The notes below the pieces were generated by a model. The model saw only the letters and a program-made list of their open reading frames with translations, did no database searches and was not told the DNA's origin. This document shows, piece by piece, positions 54,775-63,376 of a stretch of DNA of 64,000 nucleotides (the stretch's first letter is position 1; each line of letters opens with the position of its first letter). This DNA is from Thioclava sp. GXIMD4216 (GTDB lineage Bacteria > Pseudomonadota > Alphaproteobacteria > Rhodobacterales > Rhodobacteraceae): NCBI RefSeq assembly GCF_037949285.1, contig NZ_CP149926.1, positions 1,653,501-1,717,500 on the forward strand. The letters are read 5' to 3'. The translations under genes and the position numbers were made by a program.

Positions 54775-54843
54775 ATATGTGTATTATGCAGGTAATTCAC
54801 GCAGCCTGAGGGTGTCAATGAAAAACGTGCATAATACACATAT
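54775..54843. promoter_or_regulatory. Perfect 16-base inverted repeat, MarR operator candidates
   Basis: ATATGTGTATTATGCA at 54775-54790 and its exact complement TGCATAATACACATAT at 54828-54843, 37 bases apart, lie between the divergent oxidoreductase and marR genes. The right copy overlaps the beginning of marR (either its sixth codon region or its ATG at 54842). Confidence 0.72.
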
Positions 54844-55309
54844 GTCGGCAGAAATGCGGCAGCTTCATGGGGCGGTTCTGGATATCGTGGCGGTGATGAA
54901 CCGCCCGCAGCATGATGGAAAAATGGTCGAGGCCGCAGGGATCAAGCTGGATCGGGCATTGTTTCCTTTGCTGGTGCTGGTCGAGAGGCTGGGGCCGATT
55001 GCCTTGGGCGAACTGGCGGACAGGGTCGGGCGTGACCATACGACAATCAGCCGTCAGGCCGCCAAGCTGGAGGCACTGGGGCTGATCCAGCGTCAGGCTT
55101 CGCGCGATGACCGGCGGGTACGCGCGGCGGTCATTACCGACGCGGGACGGCAGATGACGGACCGTATCGATGCGGCCCGCGAGGCCATCATGCGCCGCAC
55201 GTTGACGGGGTGGTCTGGGGAGGAGGTGGCGGCATTGGTGACGTTGACCCGTCGTTATGCGGATGCGATGCTGGAACAAAGTGCGCGGCTCGCCGATCCG
55301 CAGGACTAG
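54818..55309 (+). CDS. MarR-family transcriptional regulator
   Basis: A 163-residue regulator (winged helix: LALGELADRVGRDHTTISRQAAKLEALGLIQRQASRDDRRVRAAVITDAGRQM), a family whose members sense drugs, phenols or oxidants through a ligand pocket. Translation from 54818 gives MKNVHNTHMSAEM and has GAGGG at seven bases; the next ATG at 54842 lies in the right half of the inverted repeat and lacks a clear binding site. It is divergent from the quinone-oxidoreductase gene, which it probably controls. Autorepression is likely from the position of the inverted repeat. Confidence 0.9.
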   Translation: MKNVHNTHMSAEMRQLHGAVLDIVAVMNRPQHDGKMVEAAGIKLDRALFPLLVLVERLGPIALGELADRVGRDHTTISRQAAKLEALGLIQRQASRDDRRVRAAVITDAGRQMTDRIDAAREAIMRRTLTGWSGEEVAALVTLTRRYADAMLEQSARLADPQD

Positions 55310-55423
55310 GGACGGTTTTGCTGGGGGGCTGTCATGCCGGTTGCGCGGTATGGGCCGCGATCCACAAAGGCGCATTGTTGAAGCATGCGGGAGTGCGGGC
55401 TTGATTGCCGTTTCACATGGTCC

Positions 55424-55437
55424 TCAAAGCGCTTTGA
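55424..55437. repeat. 14-base palindrome TCAAAGCGCTTTGA
   Basis: A perfect dyad in the 193-base gap between marR and the convergent lysR gene. It lacks a T-run, so it is either an inefficient terminator or a protein-binding site. Confidence 0.4.
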
Positions 55438-55502
55438 AGGCCCGTGTTGCGGGTCATGTTCCCCGCGTTGCGCCAGAATATTTTCTGCACAACGCATTGG
55501 AA

Positions 55503-56381
55503 TTAAATGTTTATGTTTTGTGCAAGCGTGATAAGCGGCGCTAGCGCGGCATTGTCCGCATCGCGACGCGTCTTGAGCACGACGGACAGATGTGGAGGCT
55601 GGAAAAGCGGGCGCATCACAACCTCCGCCCCTAGCTGGTCGCAGATGGAGGAGGGCACCAGCGCCACCCCCAGATCGGCAGCGATCAGGCGCAAGACGGT
55701 GTTTTGCAGCTTTGGCTCCAGCGTAAAATGCGCTGGAAGTCCTGCGCGAGCCAGAAATTCGGTGATTGCGTGACGCAAAACGGCCACCGTCTGGTCGGGG
55801 GCCGCAATCAGCGGCTGCGCCTTGAGGTCTTCGGGATGGATGATCGCGCGCTTGGCCAGCGGATGCGTGGGGCAACACACGAAGCTGAGCGTGTCACGCA
55901 TCACCTCCACTTCGTGCAGCGCGGGCGTCGTGCGACCGGCGAAGGTAATCCCCGCATCCAGAACTCCTGAAAGCAGCAGATTTTCGATCTCGCCGGGCGT
56001 TGTTTCTTCCAGTCGCACACGCACATCGGGGCGGAGCGCGGTATAGGCGCGCAGCAGGTTCGGCACAAGCCGGTGCGCGGCATGCATCATGAAGCCCAGA
56101 CGCAACTCTCCCTTCAGCCCTTCGCCGACAAGGCGGGCATCGCGGCAGGCATCCTCGAAACTTGCCAGAACCTTACGGGCATCTTCCAGAAAACGTTGTC
56201 CCGCCGCGGTCAGGCGGGTCTGACGGGCGCTGCGATCCACCAACACAGTGCCGATATCCCGTTCGAGATTGGCAATCTGTCGGCTGAATGGCGGCTGCGT
56301 CATGTTCATCCGCGCGGCCGCCTGCCCGAAATTCAGGGTTTCACCAAGGGCCACGAAAAGCCGCATATGCCGTGTGTCCAT
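55503..56381 (-). CDS. LysR-family transcriptional regulator
   Basis: A 292-residue LysR regulator: HTH MDTRHMRLFVALGETLNFGQAAARMNMTQPPFSRQIANLERDIGTVLV and an effector-binding domain (LRLGFMMHAAHRLVPNLLRAYTALRPDVRVRLEE...). It is divergent from the AEC transporter gene (93 bases between starts), so control of that gene is plausible. Substrate or effector unknown. Confidence 0.92.
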   Translation of the reverse strand: MDTRHMRLFVALGETLNFGQAAARMNMTQPPFSRQIANLERDIGTVLVDRSARQTRLTAAGQRFLEDARKVLASFEDACRDARLVGEGLKGELRLGFMMHAAHRLVPNLLRAYTALRPDVRVRLEETTPGEIENLLLSGVLDAGITFAGRTTPALHEVEVMRDTLSFVCCPTHPLAKRAIIHPEDLKAQPLIAAPDQTVAVLRHAITEFLARAGLPAHFTLEPKLQNTVLRLIAADLGVALVPSSICDQLGAEVVMRPLFQPPHLSVVLKTRRDADNAALAPLITLAQNINI

Positions 56382-56474
56382 ACCTTTTGGGTATCCTGAG
56401 CGTATTTGATATGGATTGGATTATATCGGTCAGCCTTTCTAAAAAGAACCCGTTTTTAGTAACGGAGCCCAATC

Positions 56475-57410
56475 ATGTTGGCGAACCTTCTTATCGTGTT
56501 GCCTATCTTTGCCCTGATCCTCACCGGATGGGTCGCGCGCAGGAGCGGGGCATTGGGGCCGAATGCCACGCGCGAGGTCAATCGCGTGGTGGTCTATCTC
56601 GCGCTGCCCGCCCTGCTTTTCGATATTATGGCCAAGGCGGATCCGGCGCAGATCTGGCAGCCTGGGTTTATCCTCGCCTTTGGCGCGGGCTGTCTTGTGG
56701 TGTTTGCTGGGACCGTTTTGTTGCGCAAGTGGCAGGGCACCGCTCTGGCCGATGCCGCGATTGACGGGCTGAATGCCGGTTATGCCAATACCGGATTTAT
56801 CGGATTTCCCCTGATCGCCGCCGTGATCGGGCAAGACGCTCTTGGGGTGACACTGGTGGCGACGATCATCACCGCCTGCGTGTTATTCGCGATTGCGATC
56901 GTGCTGATCGAGGTGAGCACGATGGAGGCGGCGCGCCCGTCGCAAATTGTGTTCCAAACCGTTTTGAAACTGGTGAAAAACCCGCTTCTTATCGCGCCGG
57001 TTCTGGGGTTGGTCTTTATGGCGGGGCATCTGCCGATGCCTCATGCGCTTGATACCTATCTCAAGCTGATGGGAGGCGCGGCCTCACCCTGTGCACTGAT
57101 CGCTTTGGGCCTGTTTCTGGCCGAGAATGCGGGGCGTGCCCCCAAGGCCGGAAAGCCGATGCAGATGACGCTGGTGCTGCTGAAACTGGTAAGCCAGCCT
57201 TTGGTCACATGGATTATCGCGGTGCCGTTGCTGCATTTGCCGCTCCCTATGGCGTCTGCCGCTGTGATTCTGGCGGCTTTACCCACCGGAACCGGCCCGT
57301 TCATGCTGGCGGAATTCTATGGCCGCGAAGCGCTATTGACCGGCCGTGTGGTCTTGATCTCTACGGTGCTGTCCATCGTAACCCTCTCGGCCTGTCTCGC
57401 ATTGTTCTGA
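56475..57410 (+). CDS. AEC-family transporter (auxin efflux carrier type)
   Basis: A 311-residue integral membrane protein with about ten hydrophobic segments and the AEC pattern (LIVLPIFALILTGWVARRSGAL at the N-terminus, ADAAIDGLNAGYANTGFIGFPLIAAVIG in the middle, GAASPCALIALGLFLAENA and TLSACLALF at the end). Bacterial members export organic acids or malonate-like or amino acid substrates; here the substrate is unknown. GGAG precedes the ATG. It is divergent from a LysR gene and ends at a terminator. Confidence 0.9.
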   Translation: MLANLLIVLPIFALILTGWVARRSGALGPNATREVNRVVVYLALPALLFDIMAKADPAQIWQPGFILAFGAGCLVVFAGTVLLRKWQGTALADAAIDGLNAGYANTGFIGFPLIAAVIGQDALGVTLVATIITACVLFAIAIVLIEVSTMEAARPSQIVFQTVLKLVKNPLLIAPVLGLVFMAGHLPMPHALDTYLKLMGGAASPCALIALGLFLAENAGRAPKAGKPMQMTLVLLKLVSQPLVTWIIAVPLLHLPLPMASAAVILAALPTGTGPFMLAEFYGREALLTGRVVLISTVLSIVTLSACLALF

Positions 57411-57440
57411 TTTGTCACCTCCCACGCAGGGAAGGCACAG

Positions 57441-57465
57441 AGGCCCGCATCAATCGGGCCTTTTT
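57441..57465 (+). terminator. Rho-independent terminator of the AEC transporter gene
   Basis: AGGCCCG / CGGGCCT stem with CATCAAT loop followed by TTTTT. Confidence 0.85.
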
Positions 57466-57676
57466 GCTGAAAAAAGCGCTTTGGCAAGGCGTGACCCAAG
57501 CGTTGTAGGGAGCTTTTCCCTTGTTGCCGGTGGTGCGCGTGCCAGCCCGATATGCAAGCTGCCATAGCAGAAAACCGCAATAACAGGACGTTTGCGGTGG
57601 GAGGTATATGATATCTGGAAGGGAGGACGGGGAGGGGGGGGTAAACACCCTCGCCAGAGGCCGATGATCAACAGAA

Positions 57677-57895
57677 TCAATTCTGGCTATCACGGGTAAG
57701 GCGGGCGGCCTTAAGCCGCGCCGTCTTCTCGATACGTTCTAACGTCTCTTCATCCATGATGCTGCGGAACGCTGCATCGGTCTTGTCCAAAGCGCTCACA
57801 GGCTTGCGTGAAGCATCGCCGGAAAGTGGCTTTTGTACCGATGCCGCGTCTGTTGCATCAGAGATTTTCTTGAAGAGATCGTCAGTGCGACTCAA
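57677..57895 (-). CDS. 72-residue uncharacterised protein coupled to the cold-shock gene
   Basis: A small charged protein reading (TTG-started) [24 protein letters not shown]..., with a helix-rich C-terminus ([31 protein letters not shown]). Its TTG start overlaps the csp stop codon (TTGA), so translation appears coupled. No family is recognised. A different start further down (for example ATG in [10 protein letters not shown]) would remove most of the protein, so TTG is the better choice. Confidence 0.62.
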   Translation of the reverse strand: MSRTDDLFKKISDATDAASVQKPLSGDASRKPVSALDKTDAAFRSIMDEETLERIEKTARLKAARLTRDSQN

Positions 57896-58098
57896 ACGAG
57901 TTCAAGATTAACAGCAGATTCGCGACCGTCGCGACCGGCTTGCAGTTCAAAGGTCACTTTCTGACCGTCTTTCAGGCCTTGCAGACCCGAGCGCTCTACT
58001 GCCGAGATATGCACGAAAACGTCTTTAGCGCCACCTTCGGGCTCGATGAAGCCGAAACCTTTAGTGCTGTTGAACCATTTTACGGTGCCGTTGGCCAT
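57892..58098 (-). CDS. Cold-shock-family protein (CspA-like)
   Basis: A 68-residue OB-fold RNA/DNA-binding protein with the RNP motifs [11 protein letters not shown] and [12 protein letters not shown], starting [14 protein letters not shown]. Such proteins act as RNA chaperones; many alphaproteobacterial copies are constitutive or stress-induced rather than cold-induced. The long upstream gap before dusA may include a structured 5' leader, as in cspA. A small TTG-started gene follows directly, overlapping the stop. Confidence 0.95.
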   Translation of the reverse strand: MANGTVKWFNSTKGFGFIEPEGGAKDVFVHISAVERSGLQGLKDGQKVTFELQAGRDGRESAVNLELV

Positions 58099-58642
58099 AT
58101 CCGTAGTCTCCAATTTTAAAATGCTGCCCGCGATATGCGGCAACCCGGCGATAGTCGATCCAAGTCGATCAGCCGAGACCGCGAGACCGCGGGGGCAGAA
58201 TTTCGAAGAGAAAAGCAATAGCCGCCCAAACATGAAGCGCGCGATTGGAATTGGCAAGTAAAATTTTTGATGGCGTGCGAAATTGGCACGGGTTTGACAT
58301 GTTCGCGCCTGTCCATGTTTTGCCATATGGCAGGGGCGCATTGCGACAGTGTCGGCGGTTCCGGCCTTGCAGGAAGAATTTCCCATGTTTTCAAGAAATG
58401 GTCGTGTTTTGCCGAGGCCCTTTACGCGGCTTTGGCCGTTCAAAACCGAAAGAAACGCAACACTCTTGCCGTCTCGCATTATTCGGACTTGTGCGGTATA
58501 GACCGCTGACCCATCGCGGCAGCGCCGTTGTGAATGGGGGCCATTTGCTGAAACCCCGTGCTGCAATTTGCTGAAATTCAGCAGATGCAAAACGGATATC
58601 AACAAGACCTACTGTAAATAAACGAAAATCTTGCGGGATGAT
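58099..58642. other. 544-base gap between csp and dusA starts (divergent)
   Basis: It holds both promoters and probably a long csp leader. A near-perfect palindrome TGCTGAA-A-TTCAGCA lies at 58569-58583, about 60 bases upstream of dusA. ORFs in the gap look like shadows. No integrase or other insert is present at the 5' end of dusA. Confidence 0.5.
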
Positions 58643-59683
58643 ATGACAGAACAAGGCCTGAACAAACCTGATTTTATTCATAAAAACAGTAGCTTTAGGC
58701 TCTCTGTGGCACCGATGATGGATTGGACGGACCGGCATTGTCGTTTCTTTCATCGCCAGATCTCCCGTCACACCTTGCTCTATACCGAGATGGTGACGGC
58801 TCCGGCGATTGTGCATGGGGACCGGCGCAAGCTTCTGGAGTATAACGCCCCCGAGCACCCCGTTGCTTTGCAACTTGGCGGCTCCGATCCGGCGGAATTG
58901 CGTGCGGCAAGCGTGATTGCCAATGACTGGGGGTATGACGAGATCAACCTGAATTGCGGCTGTCCGTCTGATCGGGTGCAATCGGGGGCGTTCGGGGCGG
59001 TGTTGATGAAAACGCCCGAGCTGGTGGCGGAATGCGTGTCAGAGATGGGCGCGGTCAGCACGGCGGAGGTTACCGTGAAATGCCGGATCGGGGTGGATGA
59101 TCAGGACCCGCAGGAGGTGCTGCCGCGCTTTCTGGAAACCGTTTCGGCGGCAGGGGTGAACCGCTTTACCATCCATGCGCGCAAGGCTTGGTTGCAGGGG
59201 CTTTCGCCTAAAGACAATCGCGAGATCCCACCGCTGGATTACGAACTCGTGGATCGGATGAAGCTGGAGTTCCCGCATCTGAACCTGTCGCTGAATGGCG
59301 GGCTGGCGGATCTGGCTGCTGCCGAGGCCGCTTTATCGCGTGGGTTGGACGGGGCGATGATCGGGCGGGCGGCCTATCATGAACCGATGGCGATCCTTGG
59401 AGAGGCCGATCTGCGGATCTGGCAAGAGGGGAGCCTGCGCGATCCCTTTGAAATTGCCGAAAATATGATCGCCTATATCGAGTCACATCTTGCTCAGGGC
59501 GGGCGCTTGCACCAGATTACCCGTCACATGCTCGGCCTGTTCCATGCCCGTCCGGGGGCGCGGCGATACCGGCAGATCCTGTCCGAAGGGGCGACGCGCT
59601 CCGGGGCTGGGGTTTCGCTATTCCGTCAGGCGGTTGCCGCCGTATCCGAGGCGATGGCGGCGCAGGCAGAGCAAGATCCATGA
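58643..59683 (+). CDS. dusA: tRNA-dihydrouridine synthase A
   Basis: DusA reduces uridines in the D-loop (U20/U20a in E. coli) of tRNA with FMN and NADPH. The 346-residue product has LSVAPMMDWTDRHCRFFHR at the N-terminus, DEINLNCGCPSDRVQSGAFGAVLM (catalytic Cys), the FMN-binding LSLNGGLADL and MIGRAAYHEP, all typical of DusA. The frame extends upstream to a TTG at 58631, but the ATG at 58643 gives the normal length. It is followed closely by the permease gene. Confidence 0.95.
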   Translation: MTEQGLNKPDFIHKNSSFRLSVAPMMDWTDRHCRFFHRQISRHTLLYTEMVTAPAIVHGDRRKLLEYNAPEHPVALQLGGSDPAELRAASVIANDWGYDEINLNCGCPSDRVQSGAFGAVLMKTPELVAECVSEMGAVSTAEVTVKCRIGVDDQDPQEVLPRFLETVSAAGVNRFTIHARKAWLQGLSPKDNREIPPLDYELVDRMKLEFPHLNLSLNGGLADLAAAEAALSRGLDGAMIGRAAYHEPMAILGEADLRIWQEGSLRDPFEIAENMIAYIESHLAQGGRLHQITRHMLGLFHARPGARRYRQILSEGATRSGAGVSLFRQAVAAVSEAMAAQAEQDP

Positions 59684-59720
59684 GCCCTTGCGGGCTCTCC
59701 ACATTTTCGGGGATGTCCGT

Positions 59721-60539
59721 ATGACGACTGACGCTGCCACTTTAGGGCCGCTTATTCTTATCCTGATTGCAACCGGTGCCGTTGCGGGTGTTCTGGCAGG
59801 GCTTTTGGGCGTTGGGGGCGGCATCGTGCTTGTGCCCGCGTTCCTCTACCTGTTCTCGGCTCTGGGCTATGCGTCCGATGATCTGATGCAGATCTGCGTG
59901 GCAACCTCGCTTGCCACGATCATCGTAACCTCCTGCCGCTCGCTGCTGGCGCATAACAAGCGCGGCGCGGTCGACTGGTCGATCCTGCGGTCATGGGCGG
60001 TGTTCATTGCCATTGGCGCGCTGGCTGGGGTTTTGGTGGTCCACCATCTCAGCACCACGATATTGCAGGCATTTTTTGCGGTGATGGTGTTTGTGATTGC
60101 AATGTATATGCTGTTTGGAAAACCCACTTGGCGGCTGGCCGAAACGATGCCCGGCCTTGCGCGGCGGGCGATCTATGCGCCGCTGACGGGGTTGGTGTCC
60201 GTGCTTCTGGGGATCGGGGGAGGGTCCATCGGAACGCCGCTGATGACCCTGCATGGCGTTCCGATCCATCGCGCGGTCGCGACGGCCTCGGGCTTCGGAG
60301 TGATTATCGCGGTGCCTTCCGCTATCGGATTCTTGCTGACTTCGGTCAGCAATCCCCCGCCTTACACTATCGGGGCGGTGAATATTCCGGCCTTCCTGAT
60401 CGTGATCGCCACCACCACGCTGACCGCCCCCATAGGCGCTACGCTGGCGCATAAGCTGGATCCGAAAGTGCTCAAACGCGTTTTTGCGCTCTTTCTGGCA
60501 CTGGTCGCGCTGAATATGGCGCGGAAGGTCTTCTTTTAA
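59721..60539 (+). CDS. Sulfite exporter TauE/SafE-family permease
   Basis: A 272-residue membrane protein with about eight hydrophobic segments and the family glycine motif AGLLGVGGGIVLVPAFLYLF repeated as VLLGIGGGSIGTPLMTLHG. Members export sulfite, sulfoacetate or related organosulfur compounds, but many are uncharacterised. The ATG at 59721 lies 38 bases after dusA and has GGGGA upstream; the frame is open to 59490 in the dusA gene. Confidence 0.85.
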   Translation: MTTDAATLGPLILILIATGAVAGVLAGLLGVGGGIVLVPAFLYLFSALGYASDDLMQICVATSLATIIVTSCRSLLAHNKRGAVDWSILRSWAVFIAIGALAGVLVVHHLSTTILQAFFAVMVFVIAMYMLFGKPTWRLAETMPGLARRAIYAPLTGLVSVLLGIGGGSIGTPLMTLHGVPIHRAVATASGFGVIIAVPSAIGFLLTSVSNPPPYTIGAVNIPAFLIVIATTTLTAPIGATLAHKLDPKVLKRVFALFLALVALNMARKVFF

Positions 60540-60562
60540 GGCTCGGACCGATAAGGCAGGGA

Positions 60563-61408
60563 TTATTTGATCCCTGCTGCTTTTGCCGCGTTCCAAAGCG
60601 CATCCATTTCCTCCAAATCGCTTTGATCTGGCGTTTTGCCCCGTTTGCGCAGGGCGTCTTCGATATAGGCGAACCGGCGGGTAAACTTGCTATTGGCCGC
60701 CCGTAGGCAGGCTTCGGGGTCAAGATCCAGATGCCGCCCCAGATTCACCATGACAAATAGCAGATCGCCATATTCTTCGGCAATCTCGTCTGCGCCCAGC
60801 ATGGCGCGCGCCTCGACCAGCTCTTCGGATTCCTCCGAGATCTTGGCCAGAACATCCCCGATATCGGTCCAGTCGAACCCGACCCGCGCAGCACGCTTCT
60901 GCAGCTTGAGGGCGCGGGTGAGCGCGGGCAGGGCCAGAGCCACATCGTCCAGCACGCCCGTCGGCGTCTCGCGTTTTCCCTTGGTCGCGCGCTCTGCGGC
61001 CTTGATCTTTTCCCAGTCCGCGCTCTGCTGTTGCGCCGTTTTGTCACGATTTTCCGTGCCGAAGACATGGGGATGGCGATGCACCATCTTGTTGTTGATC
61101 GCGCGCAGCACATCCGTCACGTCGAACAGGCCGCGATCCTTGGCGATCTGCGCATGGAACACCACCTGCAACGCGAGATCGCCCAGTTCGGCAGGCAGCT
61201 CGTCCCATGCCGCGCGCTCGATCGCATCGGCCACCTCATGCGCCTCTTCCAGAGTATAGGGCGCAATGGTGCCGAAATCCTGTTCGATATCCCACGGGCA
61301 GCCCGTATCCGGGTTGCGCAGATTGGACATGATCGCCAGCAGGCGCTGGAACTGGTGGCCGGCCTCGGGCTGGTCGTCGAAGATGATCGGATCATCGGGA
61401 GATGTCAT
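60563..61408 (-). CDS. mazG: Nucleoside triphosphate pyrophosphohydrolase MazG
   Basis: MazG hydrolyses NTPs to NMPs, cleansing non-canonical nucleotides and tuning (p)ppGpp-related stress responses. The 281-residue protein has two MazG domains: LRNPDTGCPWDIEQDFGTIAPYTLEEAHEVADAIE with E-x-x-E plus LGDLALQVVFHAQIAKDRG near the N-terminus and EESEELVEARAMLGADEIAEEYGDLLFVMVNLGRHL toward the C-terminus, the family metal-binding EExxE...ExxD pattern. Length is normal. It converges with the TauE-type gene. Confidence 0.95.
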   Translation of the reverse strand: MTSPDDPIIFDDQPEAGHQFQRLLAIMSNLRNPDTGCPWDIEQDFGTIAPYTLEEAHEVADAIERAAWDELPAELGDLALQVVFHAQIAKDRGLFDVTDVLRAINNKMVHRHPHVFGTENRDKTAQQQSADWEKIKAAERATKGKRETPTGVLDDVALALPALTRALKLQKRAARVGFDWTDIGDVLAKISEESEELVEARAMLGADEIAEEYGDLLFVMVNLGRHLDLDPEACLRAANSKFTRRFAYIEDALRKRGKTPDQSDLEEMDALWNAAKAAGIK

Positions 61409-61757
61409 GTCTGAACCCTTCCTGCAGTCTGTGCGCCCATATGGGGGGCTTTATCAAACCGCGCCGCCCCAAAGTCCAGAGCTGGTGGCGGAGAAAAGTG
61501 ATCAAAAGGGGAACAAATTCACCTTGCGTTAAGCGTGCTGCACTAACGTCAACCGTGAAGACCGCGCCAGCCAGGCGGGGCTGCAAGCAGGAGCTTGTGG
61601 AATATGTACGGCAAAAATTGCCGTCTCTTCGCTTGGCGCAGTTGTCCGGATGTCCTCGAACGGGGCGTGCTCGGGCCGTGGTGTTTCGGGCTGCCGTATT
61701 TCGGGGCTCTATGGCGAAAGCCGGAAACGATTGCGCACCAAGAAGGGATGACGGGTG
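61409..61757. other. 349-base gap upstream of the first paralogue
   Basis: This gap holds the promoters of mazG and of the gene at 61758. A frame from 61604 (AGGAG upstream) could encode a short peptide but would run into the 61758 gene in another frame. I see no secure gene or RNA here. Confidence 0.45.
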
Positions 61758-62231
61758 ATGTTTGCAGAAGTGAAGACCGAGACCGGATCGGGCAGTATCC
61801 CCGCAGGACGGCTACCGATGACAGAGCTCGTGGCCCGCCACAGCTATCTTCGCGATCTTAGCGACAAGATGATCGGGGAACAGGATGCGCTGGCGCGCAC
61901 CGTATCAGCAGGGCAGGGTCGTTTTGCGCCCGATGCGATGCCTGCAGAACTGTCGGCGCTTGCCGATAAGCTTCTTGCCGAGATTGACGAACTGGAACAG
62001 GAGATCCGCATTCTCGGATACCAGATGGAACTGATCGAGGATGTGATCTTCGAGACGCCTCCGCGCGATCCGGCAGAGGCTCTGGCCAAACTGCGCTTTC
62101 TCTCGGGGCAGATGCAGGATGGCTATGAATTCTCTCCCGACTATTTCGCGAATGTCATGGAAGAATGTTCCGAGCTTCTGGATCATGGCGCGGTTCAGGG
62201 CTGCGAGAGTCTGATGGCGTTCCATCATTAG
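61758..62231 (+). CDS. Uncharacterised protein, paralogue 1 (EALAKLRF family)
   Basis: A 157-residue protein with a helical, probably coiled-coil middle (LADKLLAEIDELEQEIRILGYQMELIEDVIFETPP) and the motif AEALAKLRFLSGQMQDGYEFSPDYFANVMEECSELLDHG. It matches the product of the gene at 62764-63285 across these segments, so the two are tandem paralogues. No signal peptide or known domain. Function unknown. The ATG at 61758 is preceded by GGGAT and a GTG sits one codon earlier. A hairpin follows the gene. Confidence 0.72.
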   Translation: MFAEVKTETGSGSIPAGRLPMTELVARHSYLRDLSDKMIGEQDALARTVSAGQGRFAPDAMPAELSALADKLLAEIDELEQEIRILGYQMELIEDVIFETPPRDPAEALAKLRFLSGQMQDGYEFSPDYFANVMEECSELLDHGAVQGCESLMAFHH

Positions 62232-62763
62232 CGCCATCATTAGTGGCCCCCTCGGCCGCAGGGCCGGGGTCGTGTCTGACGAAAGGCGCTTTCGGGCGCC
62301 TTTCATCTGCCTGCGGTGTATCGGCCCGTTATCCGCCCTGTCATGCGCTTGGCTGCCACGATGCAGGGGGTGATTCTGCTCCGATGGGGAATCACCGGCA
62401 AATCACGATTGTTGCCAAGATCGAACCACTGTCCAAATCTGCCCTGATCGCCTGTGAAATAGGGCAAAGCCTGCCTGATTGGTAAATAAAGGGTAAAGAT
62501 TCACGGCGCCCCGACGCGCCAGATTTTCTGCCTTATTTTCGCCTTCAAGCCTAACCTTACAAGTTTATGAAAAATAACAAAAAATCTTCCATGCCTTCGT
62601 GTTAACCAAATTTAACCATCTTCCCGCCTTCGTTAAGGAATTGGTAACCAAGTGGGAAACAATGCCTTGGTTCCTCCCTCATTTGGTCAAGCCTACTCGC
62701 AATTATGTGTTCATCGGCAGCAGACAGGGCTGACTGCCCAAGGCGAACAGAAGGACGAACACA
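62232..62763. other. 532-base gap between the two paralogues
   Basis: It contains a hairpin GAAAGGCGC / GCGCCTTTC at 62281-62304 (weak terminator, no long T-run) and, about 150 bases before the second paralogue, TTAACCAAATTTAACC (62602-62617), two direct TTAACC words resembling a CtrA-type TTAA-N6-TTAA site. No convincing ORF. Confidence 0.5.
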
Positions 62764-63285
62764 ATGCAGAACGCAGTTGAATTCCAAACCATCGGTGCTC
62801 CCAAAGCAGAGCGTGCAGATAGCAAGACCTTGATCGAACTGATCCGTCGTTATGACTATATCGAAGGGCTGTGCGATCGCGTCCTGACCGAACAGCAGGC
62901 CAAGATGTCGCGCTATCACCAGATGATCAGCGAAGAGCGTATCAAGCAGGCTCTGCGTGGCACCACCGACATTCCGGAACGTCCTCCCGTCCATACCCGC
63001 GAGACCGCCGAGATCGAAGAACTCGAGACCGAGGTCCGCATCTACCGCTACCAGCTCAACACGCTCGAGAGCGTAATTTACGAAACCGAGCCGTCGAACC
63101 TGAAAGAAGCTCTTGCCAAGCTGCGCTTCATCGCCCGCCTTGTGGTGGATGGTGTCGAATTCGAAAGCGATTTCTTTGCCTTCATGATCGAGGAATGCAC
63201 CGATATCGCCGAGATGAGCGCGCAGGATATGGTCGGCGCAGAACGCGCCAAGCTGCAAACGCTGATCGACGCCCAGACCCTGTGA
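62764..63285 (+). CDS. Uncharacterised protein, paralogue 2 (EALAKLRF family)
   Basis: A 173-residue paralogue of the 61758 product: DSKTLIELIRRYDYIEGLCDRVLTEQQAKMSRY, then AEIEELETEVRIYRYQLNTLESVIYETEPSNLKEALAKLRFIARLVVDGVEFESDFFAFMIEECTDIAEM. The shared core spans E-x2-ELE-x-E-x-RI-x2-YQ, ET-P, EALAKLRF and DG-EF...D-FA. Probably an intracellular helical protein; no known domain. Function unknown. AGGA-type sequence precedes the ATG. It is followed by the nested hairpin. Confidence 0.72.
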   Translation: MQNAVEFQTIGAPKAERADSKTLIELIRRYDYIEGLCDRVLTEQQAKMSRYHQMISEERIKQALRGTTDIPERPPVHTRETAEIEELETEVRIYRYQLNTLESVIYETEPSNLKEALAKLRFIARLVVDGVEFESDFFAFMIEECTDIAEMSAQDMVGAERAKLQTLIDAQTL

Positions 63286-63376
63286 TCCCTCCTGCGGGTG
63301 GTCAACTCCCCTGTGGCCACCTTCCTGCCACGTGATCTTCCGCAGCCTTGCGGGCGATCGCACGTCTTTCGCCAAT

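Noticed and set aside
58099..58642. dusA-associated genomic island
   Set aside because: Integrative elements often enter the 5' end of dusA, but no integrase, excisionase or direct repeat was seen here.
61595..61861. 88-codon frame upstream of the first paralogue
   Set aside because: It overlaps the beginning of the better supported 61758 gene in another frame. An AGGAG sits near its ATG, but the product has no recognisable features and shows shadow-like composition where it overlaps.
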